A DNA stretch of 64,000 nt, taken from CAYQMF01 sp964418595. Lineage in GTDB: Bacteria; Planctomycetota; UBA1135; UBA2386. The notes under the pieces are model-generated. The model was not told the origin of the DNA. It searched no databases and saw nothing but the letters and a program-made list of their open reading frames with translations. This document shows, in pieces, positions 10,064 to 20,472 of this stretch (position 1 is the stretch's first letter; each line of letters starts with the position of its first letter). Made by a program: the position numbers and the translations under genes. The stretch covers positions 1 through 64,000 of the forward strand of contig CAYQMF010000021.1 in NCBI GenBank assembly GCA_964418595.1. Reading direction: 5' to 3'.

Positions 10064-10092
10064 TTGGCTTTTGTAAGGGCTCTTGCTAGAAG
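10064..10092 (+). promoter_or_regulatory. Possible sigma-70-type promoter of recA
   Basis: TTGGCT (10064-10069), 17-base spacer, TAGAAG (10087-10092), each 4/6 to the consensus. It lies 63 bases before the recA ATG in the only long non-coding gap upstream. No GAAC-N4-GTTC or CTGT-N8-ACAG LexA box was seen around it. Confidence 0.35.
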
Positions 10093-10154
10093 GGTCCGAA
10101 CCAACCTGGCGAGGGTGCTCCTCGCCGGCAGAGCACCCCGGGAGGGTACCGAAC

Positions 10155-11384
10155 ATGCAGCGAGTGACCGACGACAGCAAGGGCGGCAAGGCCGCGAGCG
10201 AGGCCCTGGACGACGCCATCCTCAACATCGAGAAGGCCTACGGGAAGGGGGCGATCATGCGCATGGGGCAACAGCCCGTGGTGTCGATCGCCGGCATCCC
10301 CACCGGGTCGCTCGCCCTCGACGTGGCGATCGGCGGCGTGGGTCTGCCGCGCGGCCGCATCGTCGAGATCTTCGGCCCTGAGTCCTCCGGCAAGACCACG
10401 CTCACGCTGCACGTCGTGGCGAACGCCCAGCGCGAAGGGGGCACCGCCGCGTTCATCGACGCCGAACACGCGCTCGATCCGCAGTACGCCCGCCGGCTCG
10501 GCGTCGACCTCGACTCGCTGCTGATCTCCCAGCCGGACCACGGTGAGCAGGCGCTGGACATCTGCGAGACCCTGGTGCGCTCAGGTGCCCTCGACATCAT
10601 CGTGATCGACTCGGTGGCGGCCCTCGTGCCGAAGGCGGAGATCGAGGGCGAGATGGGGGACAGTTTCGTGGGCCTGCATGCGCGCCTGATGAGTCAGGCT
10701 CTGCGCAAGTTGACTGCCCTGGTCGCCAAGAGCCGCACCTGCCTGGTCTTCATCAACCAGATCCGCGAGAAGATCGGCGTCATGTTCGGGAGCCCCGAGA
10801 CCACCACCGGCGGTCGCGCCCTCAAGTTCTATTCGTCGGTGCGGCTCGACATCCGCCGCATCGGACAGATCAAGGACGGCGAGGAGGCGATCGGCAACCG
10901 GACCAAGGTCACGGTGGTCAAGAACAAGATCGCGCCGCCGTTCCGCAAGGTCGAGTTCGACATCCTCTTCAACCGTGGGATCGACCAGGTCGGTGAGGTG
11001 ATCGACATGGGCGTGGACCGCAGCGTGCTCAAGCGCAGCGGCACCTGGTTGAGCCTGGGCGATACCCGCCTGGGGCAGGGTCGCGACCGCGCGCGCGAGT
11101 TCCTGGAGCAGAATCCGGAGGTGCTGACGCAACTGCGCCAATCGGTCGCCCAGGCCAGCATGCCGGCACCGTTGGCTAGCTCAACGGCGGCCAGCTCGAC
11201 GGCGGCCAGCTCAACGGCGGCTTCGCAGGGCGCGGCGAAGGGTAGCAGTGCCCAGGGTAGCAGTGCCCAGGGTAGCAGTGGGCAGGGTAGCAGTGGGCAG
11301 GGGAACGGCGCGAGGGCGGCCGACCGGTCGACCGAGAAGGCATCCGAGCGCAACTCGGACAAGGTCGTCGCCCGCGGCAAGTAG
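10155..11384 (+). CDS. recA: Recombinase A
   Basis: 409 aa. RecA forms filaments on single-stranded DNA, drives strand exchange and triggers LexA-type autocleavage. Walker A is GPESSGKTT, followed by FIDAEHALDP, the Walker B-like IIVIDSVAALVPKAEIEGEMGD, and the L2 region FINQIREKIGVMFGSPETTTGG. The ATG at 10155 is chosen because GGGAGGG lies just upstream and MQRVTDDSKGGK fits a RecA N-terminus; an in-frame extension to 10083 lacks homology. Oddity: after the conserved core (to about residue 340) comes a tail of nearly 70 residues built from two tandem 15-bp repeat arrays (SSTAA and GSSAQ/GSSGQ units). Most RecA proteins instead end in a short acidic tail. Confidence 0.97.
   Translation: MQRVTDDSKGGKAASEALDDAILNIEKAYGKGAIMRMGQQPVVSIAGIPTGSLALDVAIGGVGLPRGRIVEIFGPESSGKTTLTLHVVANAQREGGTAAFIDAEHALDPQYARRLGVDLDSLLISQPDHGEQALDICETLVRSGALDIIVIDSVAALVPKAEIEGEMGDSFVGLHARLMSQALRKLTALVAKSRTCLVFINQIREKIGVMFGSPETTTGGRALKFYSSVRLDIRRIGQIKDGEEAIGNRTKVTVVKNKIAPPFRKVEFDILFNRGIDQVGEVIDMGVDRSVLKRSGTWLSLGDTRLGQGRDRAREFLEQNPEVLTQLRQSVAQASMPAPLASSTAASSTAASSTAASQGAAKGSSAQGSSAQGSSGQGSSGQGNGARAADRSTEKASERNSDKVVARGK
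11174..11300 (+). repeat. Two 15-bp in-frame tandem repeat arrays in recA
   Basis: Array 1: three units of GGCCAGCTCAACGGC (11174-11188, 11189-11203, 11204-11218; one or two substitutions) encoding SSTAA. Array 2: four units of GGTAGCAGTGCCCAG or ...GGGCAG (11241-11255, 11256-11270, 11271-11285, 11286-11300) encoding GSSAQ/GSSGQ. Unit length is a multiple of three, so copy-number change would keep the frame. Confidence 0.9.
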
Positions 11385-11428
11385 CTGAACGCTTGCGGCC
11401 GCGGCGTCGACGCCGCAGCATTCCGCGG

Positions 11429-14107
<2,679 letters not shown>

Positions 14108-14133
14108 CGGCCTGGTCGATTCCACCTCCGCGT

Positions 14134-14161
14134 TTGACTTCACCCTGTGCGACCGTATCTT
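14134..14161 (+). promoter_or_regulatory. Probable sigma-70-type promoter for rpmF and the fab cluster
   Basis: TTGACT (14134-14139, 5/6 to consensus), 16-base spacer, TATCTT (14156-14161). It lies between the alaS stop and the rpmF start, about 65 bases before the ATG. This is one of the best promoter-like matches noticed by eye in the window. Confidence 0.5.
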
Positions 14162-14227
14162 GCCGCCCCTTCTCATGGTGCGGCGCTCCGCCGACCCGCG
14201 CGCCCGCATCCAACCGCAACTCCTCCC

Positions 14228-14410
14228 ATGGCAAATCCCAAGCGTAGGCACAGCCCGTCGCGGCGCGACAAGCGGCGTGCCAACCAGCGCCTCGTCGCTG
14301 CCCAGCTCGTGCGCTGCAAGAACTGCGGCGCCTCCATCCGGCCGCATCACATCTGCGCGGCGTGCGGGCACTATCGCTCCCGGCAGATGATCGTCACCGG
14401 CGGCGCGTGA
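14228..14410 (+). CDS. rpmF: 50S ribosomal protein bL32
   Basis: 60 aa. The N-terminus MANPKRRHSPSRRDKRRANQ is the typical basic L32 start, followed by the zinc-ribbon form CKNCG...CAACGHYR. It binds 23S rRNA near the exit of the large subunit. It lies immediately ahead of plsX, the conserved rpmF-plsX-fab order of many bacteria, though the usual upstream DUF177 (YceD) gene is absent here. Confidence 0.96.
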   Translation: MANPKRRHSPSRRDKRRANQRLVAAQLVRCKNCGASIRPHHICAACGHYRSRQMIVTGGA

Positions 14411-14417
14411 TCGCCGT

Positions 14418-14442
14418 GCGGGGAAGCCACCGGGTTCCCCGC
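14418..14442 (+). terminator. Hairpin after rpmF
   Basis: Stem GCGGGGAA (14418-14425) / TTCCCCGC (14435-14442) with a 9-base loop, starting 8 bases past the rpmF stop. No T-tract follows, so it may attenuate transcription or protect the transcript rather than terminate it. Confidence 0.35.
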
Positions 14443-14476
14443 CGCGCGTGTGCGTTGCCTTCGCGCCTCGCCCCAT

Positions 14477-14524
14477 GTTCGGCTCACTCAGCGTTCGGCT
14501 CATTCCGCGTTCGGCTCATTCAGC
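14477..14524 (+). repeat. 16-bp tandem repeat, three units, ahead of plsX
   Basis: GTTCGGCTCACTCAGC, GTTCGGCTCATTCCGC and GTTCGGCTCATTCAGC lie head to tail at 14477-14492, 14493-14508 and 14509-14524. Units differ by one or two bases. The array ends 24 bases before the plsX GTG, so it sits in the leader or promoter of the fatty-acid genes. Confidence 0.9.
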
Positions 14525-14548
14525 CAAGCCTCGGCCTAGCCTAGCCAC

Positions 14549-15556
14549 GTGAACAAGGTCGTCCTGGACGCCATGGGTGGCGACTTCGCCCCGCGCTGCA
14601 ACCTGGCGGGCGCGAAGCTGGCGGTGGAACGGGGCTTTGCGAGCCCGGAGCAGATCCTGCTCGTCGGACCGACGCAGGCGATCGCCACCGACTGGGCGGC
14701 CTTCGGCCCAGGCAGCGTGCCGTTCGTGGTGGAGGACGCGCCCGACGTCCTCACCTGCGACGAGTCCCCGGTCGATGGCCTGCGTCGCAAGCCGCGCAAT
14801 TCGATCTCCGTCGGCATGCAATTCGTCGCCGACCGACGCGCCGCGGCGTTCGTGAGCGCTGGCAGCACCGGCGCCGTAGCGGCGGTGGCCGGGCTGAGCC
14901 TGCCGCGCCTCGAGGGCATCCGTCGCCCGGGCATCGCGGTGACCATCAACGGTGAAGGCGGCGCGCCGTTCGTGGTGCTCGACGTCGGTGCGAACCCGCA
15001 GCCCAAGGCCGTCGATCTCGTGCATTACGGGATCATGGGTTCGGCGTACGCCAAGGGCGTGTTGCGCATCGCCGCGCCTCGAGTCGGTGTGCTGAGCATC
15101 GGCTCGGAGGAGAGCAAGGGCAATCCGCTGACGCGCGAGGCCGCACAGCTCTTGCGCCACTCGCCGGTGAACTTCATCGGCAACGTCGAGGGCACCGACC
15201 TCTTCAGTGGTCGCTGCGACGTGATCGTGTGCGACGGATTCACCGGCAACGTCCTGCTGAAGGTGAGCGAGGGCGTGGCGGAGTATGTCATGCGCACCGC
15301 CTTCGGGTTCATGAAGGAGGCGGCGCTCGACCCGGCGGGCATGAAGACCGTGATGGGGCGTCTGCAGCAGCGCGTCGACTACGCCGAGTACGGCGGCGCG
15401 CAGCTCCTGGGCGTCGACGGCGTCGTGACCATCTGTCACGGGCGGTCGGACGCGAACGCCATCTGCAACGCCATCCGCTTCGCGCTGCGCTGTGCGGACG
15501 CGAAGGTCAACGACCACATCGTCGCCGCCGCGCGCGCGTCGACCTCACCTTCTTGA
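14549..15556 (+). CDS. plsX: Phosphate acyltransferase PlsX
   Basis: 335 aa. It converts acyl-ACP and phosphate to acyl-phosphate, the donor for PlsY in phospholipid synthesis; a peripheral membrane enzyme. Recognised by DAMGGDFAP at the N-terminus, SAGSTGAVAA, DVGANPQPKAVDLVHYGIMG, GLLSIGSEESKGN-like (VGVLSIGSEESKGN), and CDGFTGNVLLKVSEG. GTG start at 14549. It opens the plsX-fabH-fabG-acpP-fabF cluster. Confidence 0.95.
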   Translation: MNKVVLDAMGGDFAPRCNLAGAKLAVERGFASPEQILLVGPTQAIATDWAAFGPGSVPFVVEDAPDVLTCDESPVDGLRRKPRNSISVGMQFVADRRAAAFVSAGSTGAVAAVAGLSLPRLEGIRRPGIAVTINGEGGAPFVVLDVGANPQPKAVDLVHYGIMGSAYAKGVLRIAAPRVGVLSIGSEESKGNPLTREAAQLLRHSPVNFIGNVEGTDLFSGRCDVIVCDGFTGNVLLKVSEGVAEYVMRTAFGFMKEAALDPAGMKTVMGRLQQRVDYAEYGGAQLLGVDGVVTICHGRSDANAICNAIRFALRCADAKVNDHIVAAARASTSPS

Positions 15557-15585
15557 CCGCCGCGTCTCCGAGAGAGGTCCAACCA

Positions 15586-16575
15586 GTGGCAAACACCATC
15601 CGCGTCGGGATCAAGGGTCTCGGGAGGTACGTGCCCGAGCGGCGCCTGACCAACCACGATCTCGAGAAGATGGTGGACACGTCGGACGACTGGATCGTGC
15701 AGCGCACCGGGATCCGGGAGCGCCGCATCGCGGCCGACGACGAGGTGTGCAGCTCGGTCGCGCTGCGCGCCGCGCGCGCGGCCATCGCCGACGCCCGGAT
15801 CGATCCGGCCGAGATCGACCTGATCATCTGCTGCACGGTCACCGGCGATCAGCCGTTCCCGGCGACTGCCTGCCGAGTGGGCGCCGACCTCGGCGCGACG
15901 CGGGCCGGCGGGTTCGACATCGCCGCCGCGTGCAGCGGTTTCCTGTACGGCTTCCAGGTCGGCGCGCAGTTCGTCGCGACCGGCGCCGCCAAGACCGTGC
16001 TCGTCATCGGCGCCGAGACGCTCAGTCGGATCCTCGACTACACCGATCGCAACACCTGCGTCCTGTTCGGCGATGGCGCAGGCGCGGTGGTGCTCACATC
16101 GCTCGAGCGCGCCGGCCGGGGCGAGTTCCTCGGCGGTTCGATGGGCATGGAGGGCGGACAGGAGGACGTCTTGTCCGTGCCCGCCGGCGGCAGTCGCCAT
16201 CCGGTGAGCCAGGCCACGCTCGACCAGCACCTGCACTTCATGAAGATGGGCGGAACCAAGGTGTTCCGCTTCGCGGTCAAGGTCTTCGCGGAGCTGGTCG
16301 AGGAGTCGCTGAAGCCGTACGGGTACGAACAGCTCGGGCTCGTGGTGCCACATCAGGTGAACCAGCGCATCATCGAGGCCGCCGCGGAGCGCACCGGACT
16401 GCCGGCGAGTCTGTTCTTCACGAACATCGAGCGCTACGGCAACACCTCGGCCGCCTCGGTGCCGATCGCGCTGTCCGAGGCGCGAGACGAAGGCCGGATG
16501 CAAACGGGAAAGATCGTCTGTCTCGTGGCGTTCGGCGCCGGCATGGCCTGGGGTCACGTCTTGCTGCGGTGGTGA
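15586..16575 (+). CDS. fabH: 3-oxoacyl-ACP synthase III (KAS III)
   Basis: 329 aa. It starts fatty-acid synthesis by condensing acetyl-CoA with malonyl-ACP. The catalytic triad is visible: Cys in DIAAACSGFLYG, His in VVPHQVNQRI, Asn in RYGNTSAASVP. TGIRERRIA near the N-terminus is also characteristic. The GTG at 15586 is preceded by GAGAGAGG. Only one base separates its stop from the fabG ATG. Confidence 0.96.
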   Translation: MANTIRVGIKGLGRYVPERRLTNHDLEKMVDTSDDWIVQRTGIRERRIAADDEVCSSVALRAARAAIADARIDPAEIDLIICCTVTGDQPFPATACRVGADLGATRAGGFDIAAACSGFLYGFQVGAQFVATGAAKTVLVIGAETLSRILDYTDRNTCVLFGDGAGAVVLTSLERAGRGEFLGGSMGMEGGQEDVLSVPAGGSRHPVSQATLDQHLHFMKMGGTKVFRFAVKVFAELVEESLKPYGYEQLGLVVPHQVNQRIIEAAAERTGLPASLFFTNIERYGNTSAASVPIALSEARDEGRMQTGKIVCLVAFGAGMAWGHVLLRW

Positions 16576-16576
16576 G

Positions 16577-17350
16577 ATGAATCCCGATCGCTCCTCGCTC
16601 ACCGATCGCTTCTCGTTGGCCGGAAAGACCTCGCTCGTCACCGGCGCATCGCGTGGGATCGGGCGCGCGATCGCGGTCGACCTGGCCGCTGCCGGGTCGC
16701 GCGTGTTCTGTGTCTCCACGCGCGCAGGGGGCTGCGACGAGACCGTGGCCGCGTGTGCCGCGGCGGGCGGCGAGGCGGTCGCCCTGGTGGCGGACGTCGG
16801 CGACGCGGCACAGGTCGAGGCGATGGCCAAACGCGTGCTGGATGCCGCGCCCAACCTCGACGTGCTCGTCAACAACGCGGGCGTGACCAAGGACGGCCTG
16901 TTCCTGCGCATGACCGACGCCGACTTCGACCAGGTGCTGGGCGTGAACCTGCGTGGCACCTTCCTCGTGTGCCGAGCGTTCGCGCGCGCGATGACGAAGG
17001 CGCGCACGGGCCGGATCGTCAACGTCGGTTCGATCGTCGGCCTCACCGGCAACGCCGGACAGACGAACTACGCCGCCAGCAAGGCCGGGGTCGTTGGGCT
17101 CACCAAGTCGCTGGCGAAGGAACTCGGCGGGCGTGGGATCACCGTGAACGTCGTGGCGCCCGGGTTCATCACGACCGACATGACGGCAGGCCTGCCTGAG
17201 CCCGTGAAGGCGGGCGCCCTGGCCCAGATCCCGCTGGCGCGCTTCGGTGTGCCCGAAGACATCGCCGCCGCGGTCCGCTTCCTCGCTTCCGACGCTGCCA
17301 CGTACATCACCGGTCAGGTTCTGGTGGTAGACGGCGGCATGGCCATGTAA
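16577..17350 (+). CDS. fabG: 3-oxoacyl-ACP reductase
   Basis: 257 aa. NADPH-dependent reduction of 3-oxoacyl-ACP in chain elongation. Short-chain dehydrogenase: TGASRGIGRAIA (cofactor), NNAG, Ser in VGSIVGLTGNAGQ, YAASK (Tyr/Lys), and C-terminal YITGQVLVVDGGM. The N-terminus carries about 12 extra residues before LAGKTSLVTGASRG. Located between fabH and acpP, so the FabG assignment within the large SDR family is secure. Confidence 0.95.
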   Translation: MNPDRSSLTDRFSLAGKTSLVTGASRGIGRAIAVDLAAAGSRVFCVSTRAGGCDETVAACAAAGGEAVALVADVGDAAQVEAMAKRVLDAAPNLDVLVNNAGVTKDGLFLRMTDADFDQVLGVNLRGTFLVCRAFARAMTKARTGRIVNVGSIVGLTGNAGQTNYAASKAGVVGLTKSLAKELGGRGITVNVVAPGFITTDMTAGLPEPVKAGALAQIPLARFGVPEDIAAAVRFLASDAATYITGQVLVVDGGMAM

Positions 17351-17428
17351 GACTTTCCCCGCGCTGCCGGCCGGCTCAGGCCACGGTGGCGCCCAACCCT
17401 CAGAATGCCTCCGCACGGAGTGAACAAC

Positions 17429-17671
17429 GTGACCGAGAAAGACGACATCGAAGAGAAGGTCTGCAACATCGTCTGCGAGCAACTTGGAACGAGCCGCGAC
17501 AAGATCGCGCCGGAGACCTCCTTCATCAACGACCTCGGCGCCGACTCCCTCGACACGGTCGAGCTGGTGATGGAGTTCGAGGACGAGTTCGAGATCAACA
17601 TCCCCGACGAGGACGCCGAGAAGATCCAGACCGTCGGCGACGCGATCACCTACATCAAGTCGAAGCTGTAA
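17429..17671 (+). CDS. acpP: Acyl carrier protein
   Basis: 80 aa from the GTG at 17429, which has GGAG 9 bases upstream; the ATG at 17405 would give 88 aa. Small and acidic with the phosphopantetheine site Ser in LGADSLDTVELVMEFE. It carries growing acyl chains between the Fab enzymes. Order fabG-acpP-fabF is the classical arrangement. Confidence 0.95.
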   Translation: MTEKDDIEEKVCNIVCEQLGTSRDKIAPETSFINDLGADSLDTVELVMEFEDEFEINIPDEDAEKIQTVGDAITYIKSKL

Positions 17672-17691
17672 GCCCCCGCCAAAGGCACTCG

Positions 17692-17709
17692 CCCGCGGCG
17701 AGCCGCGGG
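17692..17709 (+). terminator. Hairpin between acpP and fabF
   Basis: Stem CCCGCGG (17692-17698) / CCGCGGG (17703-17709), loop CGAG. No T-tract. It may set the high acpP to fabF expression ratio by attenuation or mRNA stabilisation; this is inference. Confidence 0.35.
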
Positions 17710-17725
17710 TCTGCCGCTCCCCGTC

Positions 17726-18970
17726 ATGTCCAGACGCCGCGTCGTCATCACCGGTCTCGGGGCCGTGTCGCCCTTGGGGTTGGACGTCGAGACCACCTGG
17801 GCGGGTCTGGTCGCCGGGCGCTCCGGCGCCGGTCCCATCACCCGGTTCGACACCAAGGACTTCGCCACCACGTTCGCGTGCGAGCTGAAGGGCTTCGATC
17901 CGGAGAGCTTCCTCGAGAAGACCGAGGCCCGGAAGCTCGACCCCTACACGCACTACATGCTGGCTGCGGCCGACGAGGCCATGAAGTCGTGCGGGATCGA
18001 CATGGAGCGCGTGGACCGCGACCGTTTCGGCTGCATCCTCGGCACCGGGATCGGCGGCATCCTCGAACTCGAGCTGACCGCACGGGTCCTGGAGGAGCGC
18101 GGGCCGCGCCGGATCAGTCCGTTCTTCATCACGAAGATGATCGTGAACTCGTCGGCGGGCTACGCGGCGATCCGCTACGGCCTGCGCGGTACGTCGTTCG
18201 CCACGGTCTCGGCCTGTGCCAGCGCGAGCCATGCGCTCGGCACCGCCGCGCGTGCGATCCAGTACGGCGATGCCGACGTCATGCTCAGCGGTGGTTCGGA
18301 GGCGGCGGTGACCCGCGTGGGGATCGGCGCGTTCTGCGCCAACCGCGCCCTGTCCGCCCGCAACGACGATCCGACCCATGCGTCGCGGCCGTTCGACCGC
18401 GATCGCGACGGGTTCGTGATGGGTGAAGGCGGCGCGGCGCTGGTCCTCGAGGAATACGAGCACGCGAAGCGGCGCGGAGCGCACATCCACGCCGAGTTCC
18501 TGGGCTTCGGGTCCACCGACGATGCCTTCCACATCACCGCGCCCAAGGACGATGGCGATGGGCTCGTGCGCGCCATGCGTGTGGCGGCGCGCGACGCCGG
18601 CATCACCCCGGAGCAGATCGGCTACATCAACGCGCACGGCACGAGCACCCCGCTCAACGACAAGATCGAGACCAACGCCATCAAGGTTGCGTTCGGTGAC
18701 CATGCCCGGCGCATGCCGATCAGCTCCACCAAGTCGATGGTCGGCCACATGCTCGGGGGCGCCGGCGCGATCGAAGCCATCGCCTGCGTCCTTACGCTCG
18801 AGCGTGGAATCGTGCATCCGACCATCAACCTGGAGAACCCCGACCCCGAATGCGACCTCGACTACGTGCCCGGCGAAGCACGGCAAGTTCCGGTCCGCGT
18901 GTGCATGAGCAATTCACTCGGATTCGGCGGTCACAACACCAGCCTCGTACTGGGTAGATTGGACCGGTGA
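17726..18970 (+). CDS. fabF: 3-oxoacyl-ACP synthase II (KAS II)
   Basis: 414 aa. Elongating condensing enzyme. The Cys-His-His triad is present: Cys in VSACASASHALG, His in INAHGTSTPLND, His in STKSMVGHMLGGAGA. RRVVITGLGAVSPLG at the N-terminus is typical, as is the end SNSLGFGGHNTSLVLGR. Last gene of the fatty-acid cluster. Confidence 0.96.
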   Translation: MSRRRVVITGLGAVSPLGLDVETTWAGLVAGRSGAGPITRFDTKDFATTFACELKGFDPESFLEKTEARKLDPYTHYMLAAADEAMKSCGIDMERVDRDRFGCILGTGIGGILELELTARVLEERGPRRISPFFITKMIVNSSAGYAAIRYGLRGTSFATVSACASASHALGTAARAIQYGDADVMLSGGSEAAVTRVGIGAFCANRALSARNDDPTHASRPFDRDRDGFVMGEGGAALVLEEYEHAKRRGAHIHAEFLGFGSTDDAFHITAPKDDGDGLVRAMRVAARDAGITPEQIGYINAHGTSTPLNDKIETNAIKVAFGDHARRMPISSTKSMVGHMLGGAGAIEAIACVLTLERGIVHPTINLENPDPECDLDYVPGEARQVPVRVCMSNSLGFGGHNTSLVLGRLDR

Positions 18971-19037
18971 GCTGCGCGTCGAGACGCACTGCGCGTCGGC
19001 GTGGCGAACCGAGCCCTCATCGAAACGGAGACCCATC

Positions 19038-19397
19038 GTGAAGAAGGCGTTCCACGACTTGCTCCACCGCTACAAGGTGGACTCGTTCAAGATCTCTCAC
19101 AACCACGACAGCGTTGAGGAGATCACGCAGGAGATCCTGTCGTTCACGGGCCAGACCCTCGACAACGCCTACCACTTCCACTTCCACAAGGACCCCGACG
19201 CCAACCGCATCGAGGTCTTCAACATGATCAAGCAGTACACCCTGGAAGCGCTGATGCCGCCGGTGGTGGAGAAGGTGACCCGGCGCCTCGTCACGCTGGA
19301 GAAGCAGCACCAGGCCCTGGTGAAGCTGGTCGGCGAGCTGCTCGAAGTCCTGTCCTCGACGACCGAAGAGTCACAGCAGGACGCCTGCGCAGGCTGA
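19038..19397 (+). CDS. Small conserved-looking protein, unknown
   Basis: 119 aa from GTG at 19038, with GGAGACC just upstream. The first 60 residues are polar with a His-rich run (NAYHFHFHKDPDANRIEVF); the C-terminal half (LVTLEKQHQALVKLVGELLEVL) reads as an amphipathic helix or coiled coil. No signal peptide or membrane segment. Family not recognised. It lies between fabF and a ROK kinase, both on the same strand. Codon use matches the neighbours, so it is probably a real gene. Confidence 0.7.
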   Translation: MKKAFHDLLHRYKVDSFKISHNHDSVEEITQEILSFTGQTLDNAYHFHFHKDPDANRIEVFNMIKQYTLEALMPPVVEKVTRRLVTLEKQHQALVKLVGELLEVLSSTTEESQQDACAG

Positions 19398-19461
19398 CGC
19401 GCGGGCGCGCGCCCGTCGCTGACGTTCACCGACTGAAAACGAAAGCCACGGAGCGATCGCG

Positions 19462-20382
19462 GTGAAGAGCGTGCTGGCTGCCGACCTCGGCGGCACGAAG
19501 TGCCGGTTCGCGGTGGTGACGGAGGACCTGCGCGTGCTCGGGGCGCGACGCTTCGCGACCACACTCGATCGCGTGCGCCTGCTCGGGGACATGGAGCGGG
19601 AGCTCTCCGACCTCGCCGCGACGCGCTGGCCCGGAGTGGACCCGCCCTGCGCGCTCGGGATCGGGACGGCCGGGGTCGTCGATCACGCCGGCGCGCGCGT
19701 CCACTACGCGCCGAACCTGCCCATCGCCCAGCTCGACCTCGCGGCGCACTTCCGCGGGGTGCTGGGCGTGCCAACCGTGGTCATGAACGATGGGCGTTGC
19801 AGCGCGCTCGGCGAGTTCAAACACGGCCATGCCGCCGGCGCCGACCCGCTGCTCGTGCTCTTCTTCGGCACTGGGGTGGGCATCGGCCTGATCGTCGGCG
19901 GCCGTCCGTACGCCGGCGCGAGCAACGCGGCGGGCGAGATCGGCCACACCATCCACCTCCCGGGCGGGCGCGTCGGCCCGAGCGGCAACCATGGCTCGTT
20001 CGAGGCCTACTGCGGTGGCGGTCCCATCGGTCGCCGGGCGCGCGACGAACTCGGCCCGCCGCCGGACGGTGGGGATCGCTGGCGGATCCACGACGTGGTC
20101 GCGCTGCGCGACCGCGATCCGCGCGCCGCCGCGATCCTTGCCGGCGCGGAGGTGGCGGCCGCGACGCTGGTGGCGAACGCGTGCACGCTGCTGAACCCGG
20201 CCGCCGTCGTGCTGGGTGGCGGACTGCTCGCCGGGTGGCCTGACCTGCGCACCCACATCGAGGCCTCGGTGCGGACGACGTGCTCGCCGGTGATCACGAA
20301 AGACCTGCGGATCGTGCCCAGTCGCGGCGAATCGGACGCGATCCTGTGGGGCGCGGCGGAGGCCACCGGCCGTCTCTGGTGA
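19462..20382 (+). CDS. ROK-family sugar kinase (glucokinase-like)
   Basis: 306 aa. Actin-like ATPase fold with AADLGGTKCRFAVV (phosphate 1), VVMNDGRCSALGEF (catalytic Asp region), LLVLFFGTGVGIGLIV (phosphate 2), GEIGH (sugar-binding Glu and His) and VVLGGGLLAGWPDL (adenosine). The family phosphorylates glucose or N-acetylated hexosamines. Oddity: after GEIGH the usual CxCGxxGCxE zinc site is not present; the region reads GPSGNHGSFEAYCGG, with only one Cys. So it may be a zinc-free variant, and the sugar specificity is uncertain. Confidence 0.85.
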   Translation: MKSVLAADLGGTKCRFAVVTEDLRVLGARRFATTLDRVRLLGDMERELSDLAATRWPGVDPPCALGIGTAGVVDHAGARVHYAPNLPIAQLDLAAHFRGVLGVPTVVMNDGRCSALGEFKHGHAAGADPLLVLFFGTGVGIGLIVGGRPYAGASNAAGEIGHTIHLPGGRVGPSGNHGSFEAYCGGGPIGRRARDELGPPPDGGDRWRIHDVVALRDRDPRAAAILAGAEVAAATLVANACTLLNPAAVVLGGGLLAGWPDLRTHIEASVRTTCSPVITKDLRIVPSRGESDAILWGAAEATGRLW

Positions 20383-20472
20383 CGGATCGCGCCCGGCGTC
20401 GGGGTCCAGACCTGCTTCGCAGCGCGTGGCGCGCTAGCATGCTTCGCGTCACAAGCCCTGGGAGGGGCGAAC

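Noticed and set aside
9979..10154. SOS/LexA box upstream of recA
   Set aside because: No GAAC-N4-GTTC or CTGT-N8-ACAG palindrome found by eye; planctomycete LexA sites may differ, so regulation is left open.
11241..11300. CRISPR-like repeats
   Set aside because: Fifteen-base units without spacers, in frame inside recA; a coding tandem repeat.
16418..18886. Minus-strand open frame of 822 codons across fabG, acpP and fabF
   Set aside because: The plus strand encodes the complete fatty-acid genes with catalytic residues; the antisense frame is a high-GC artefact.
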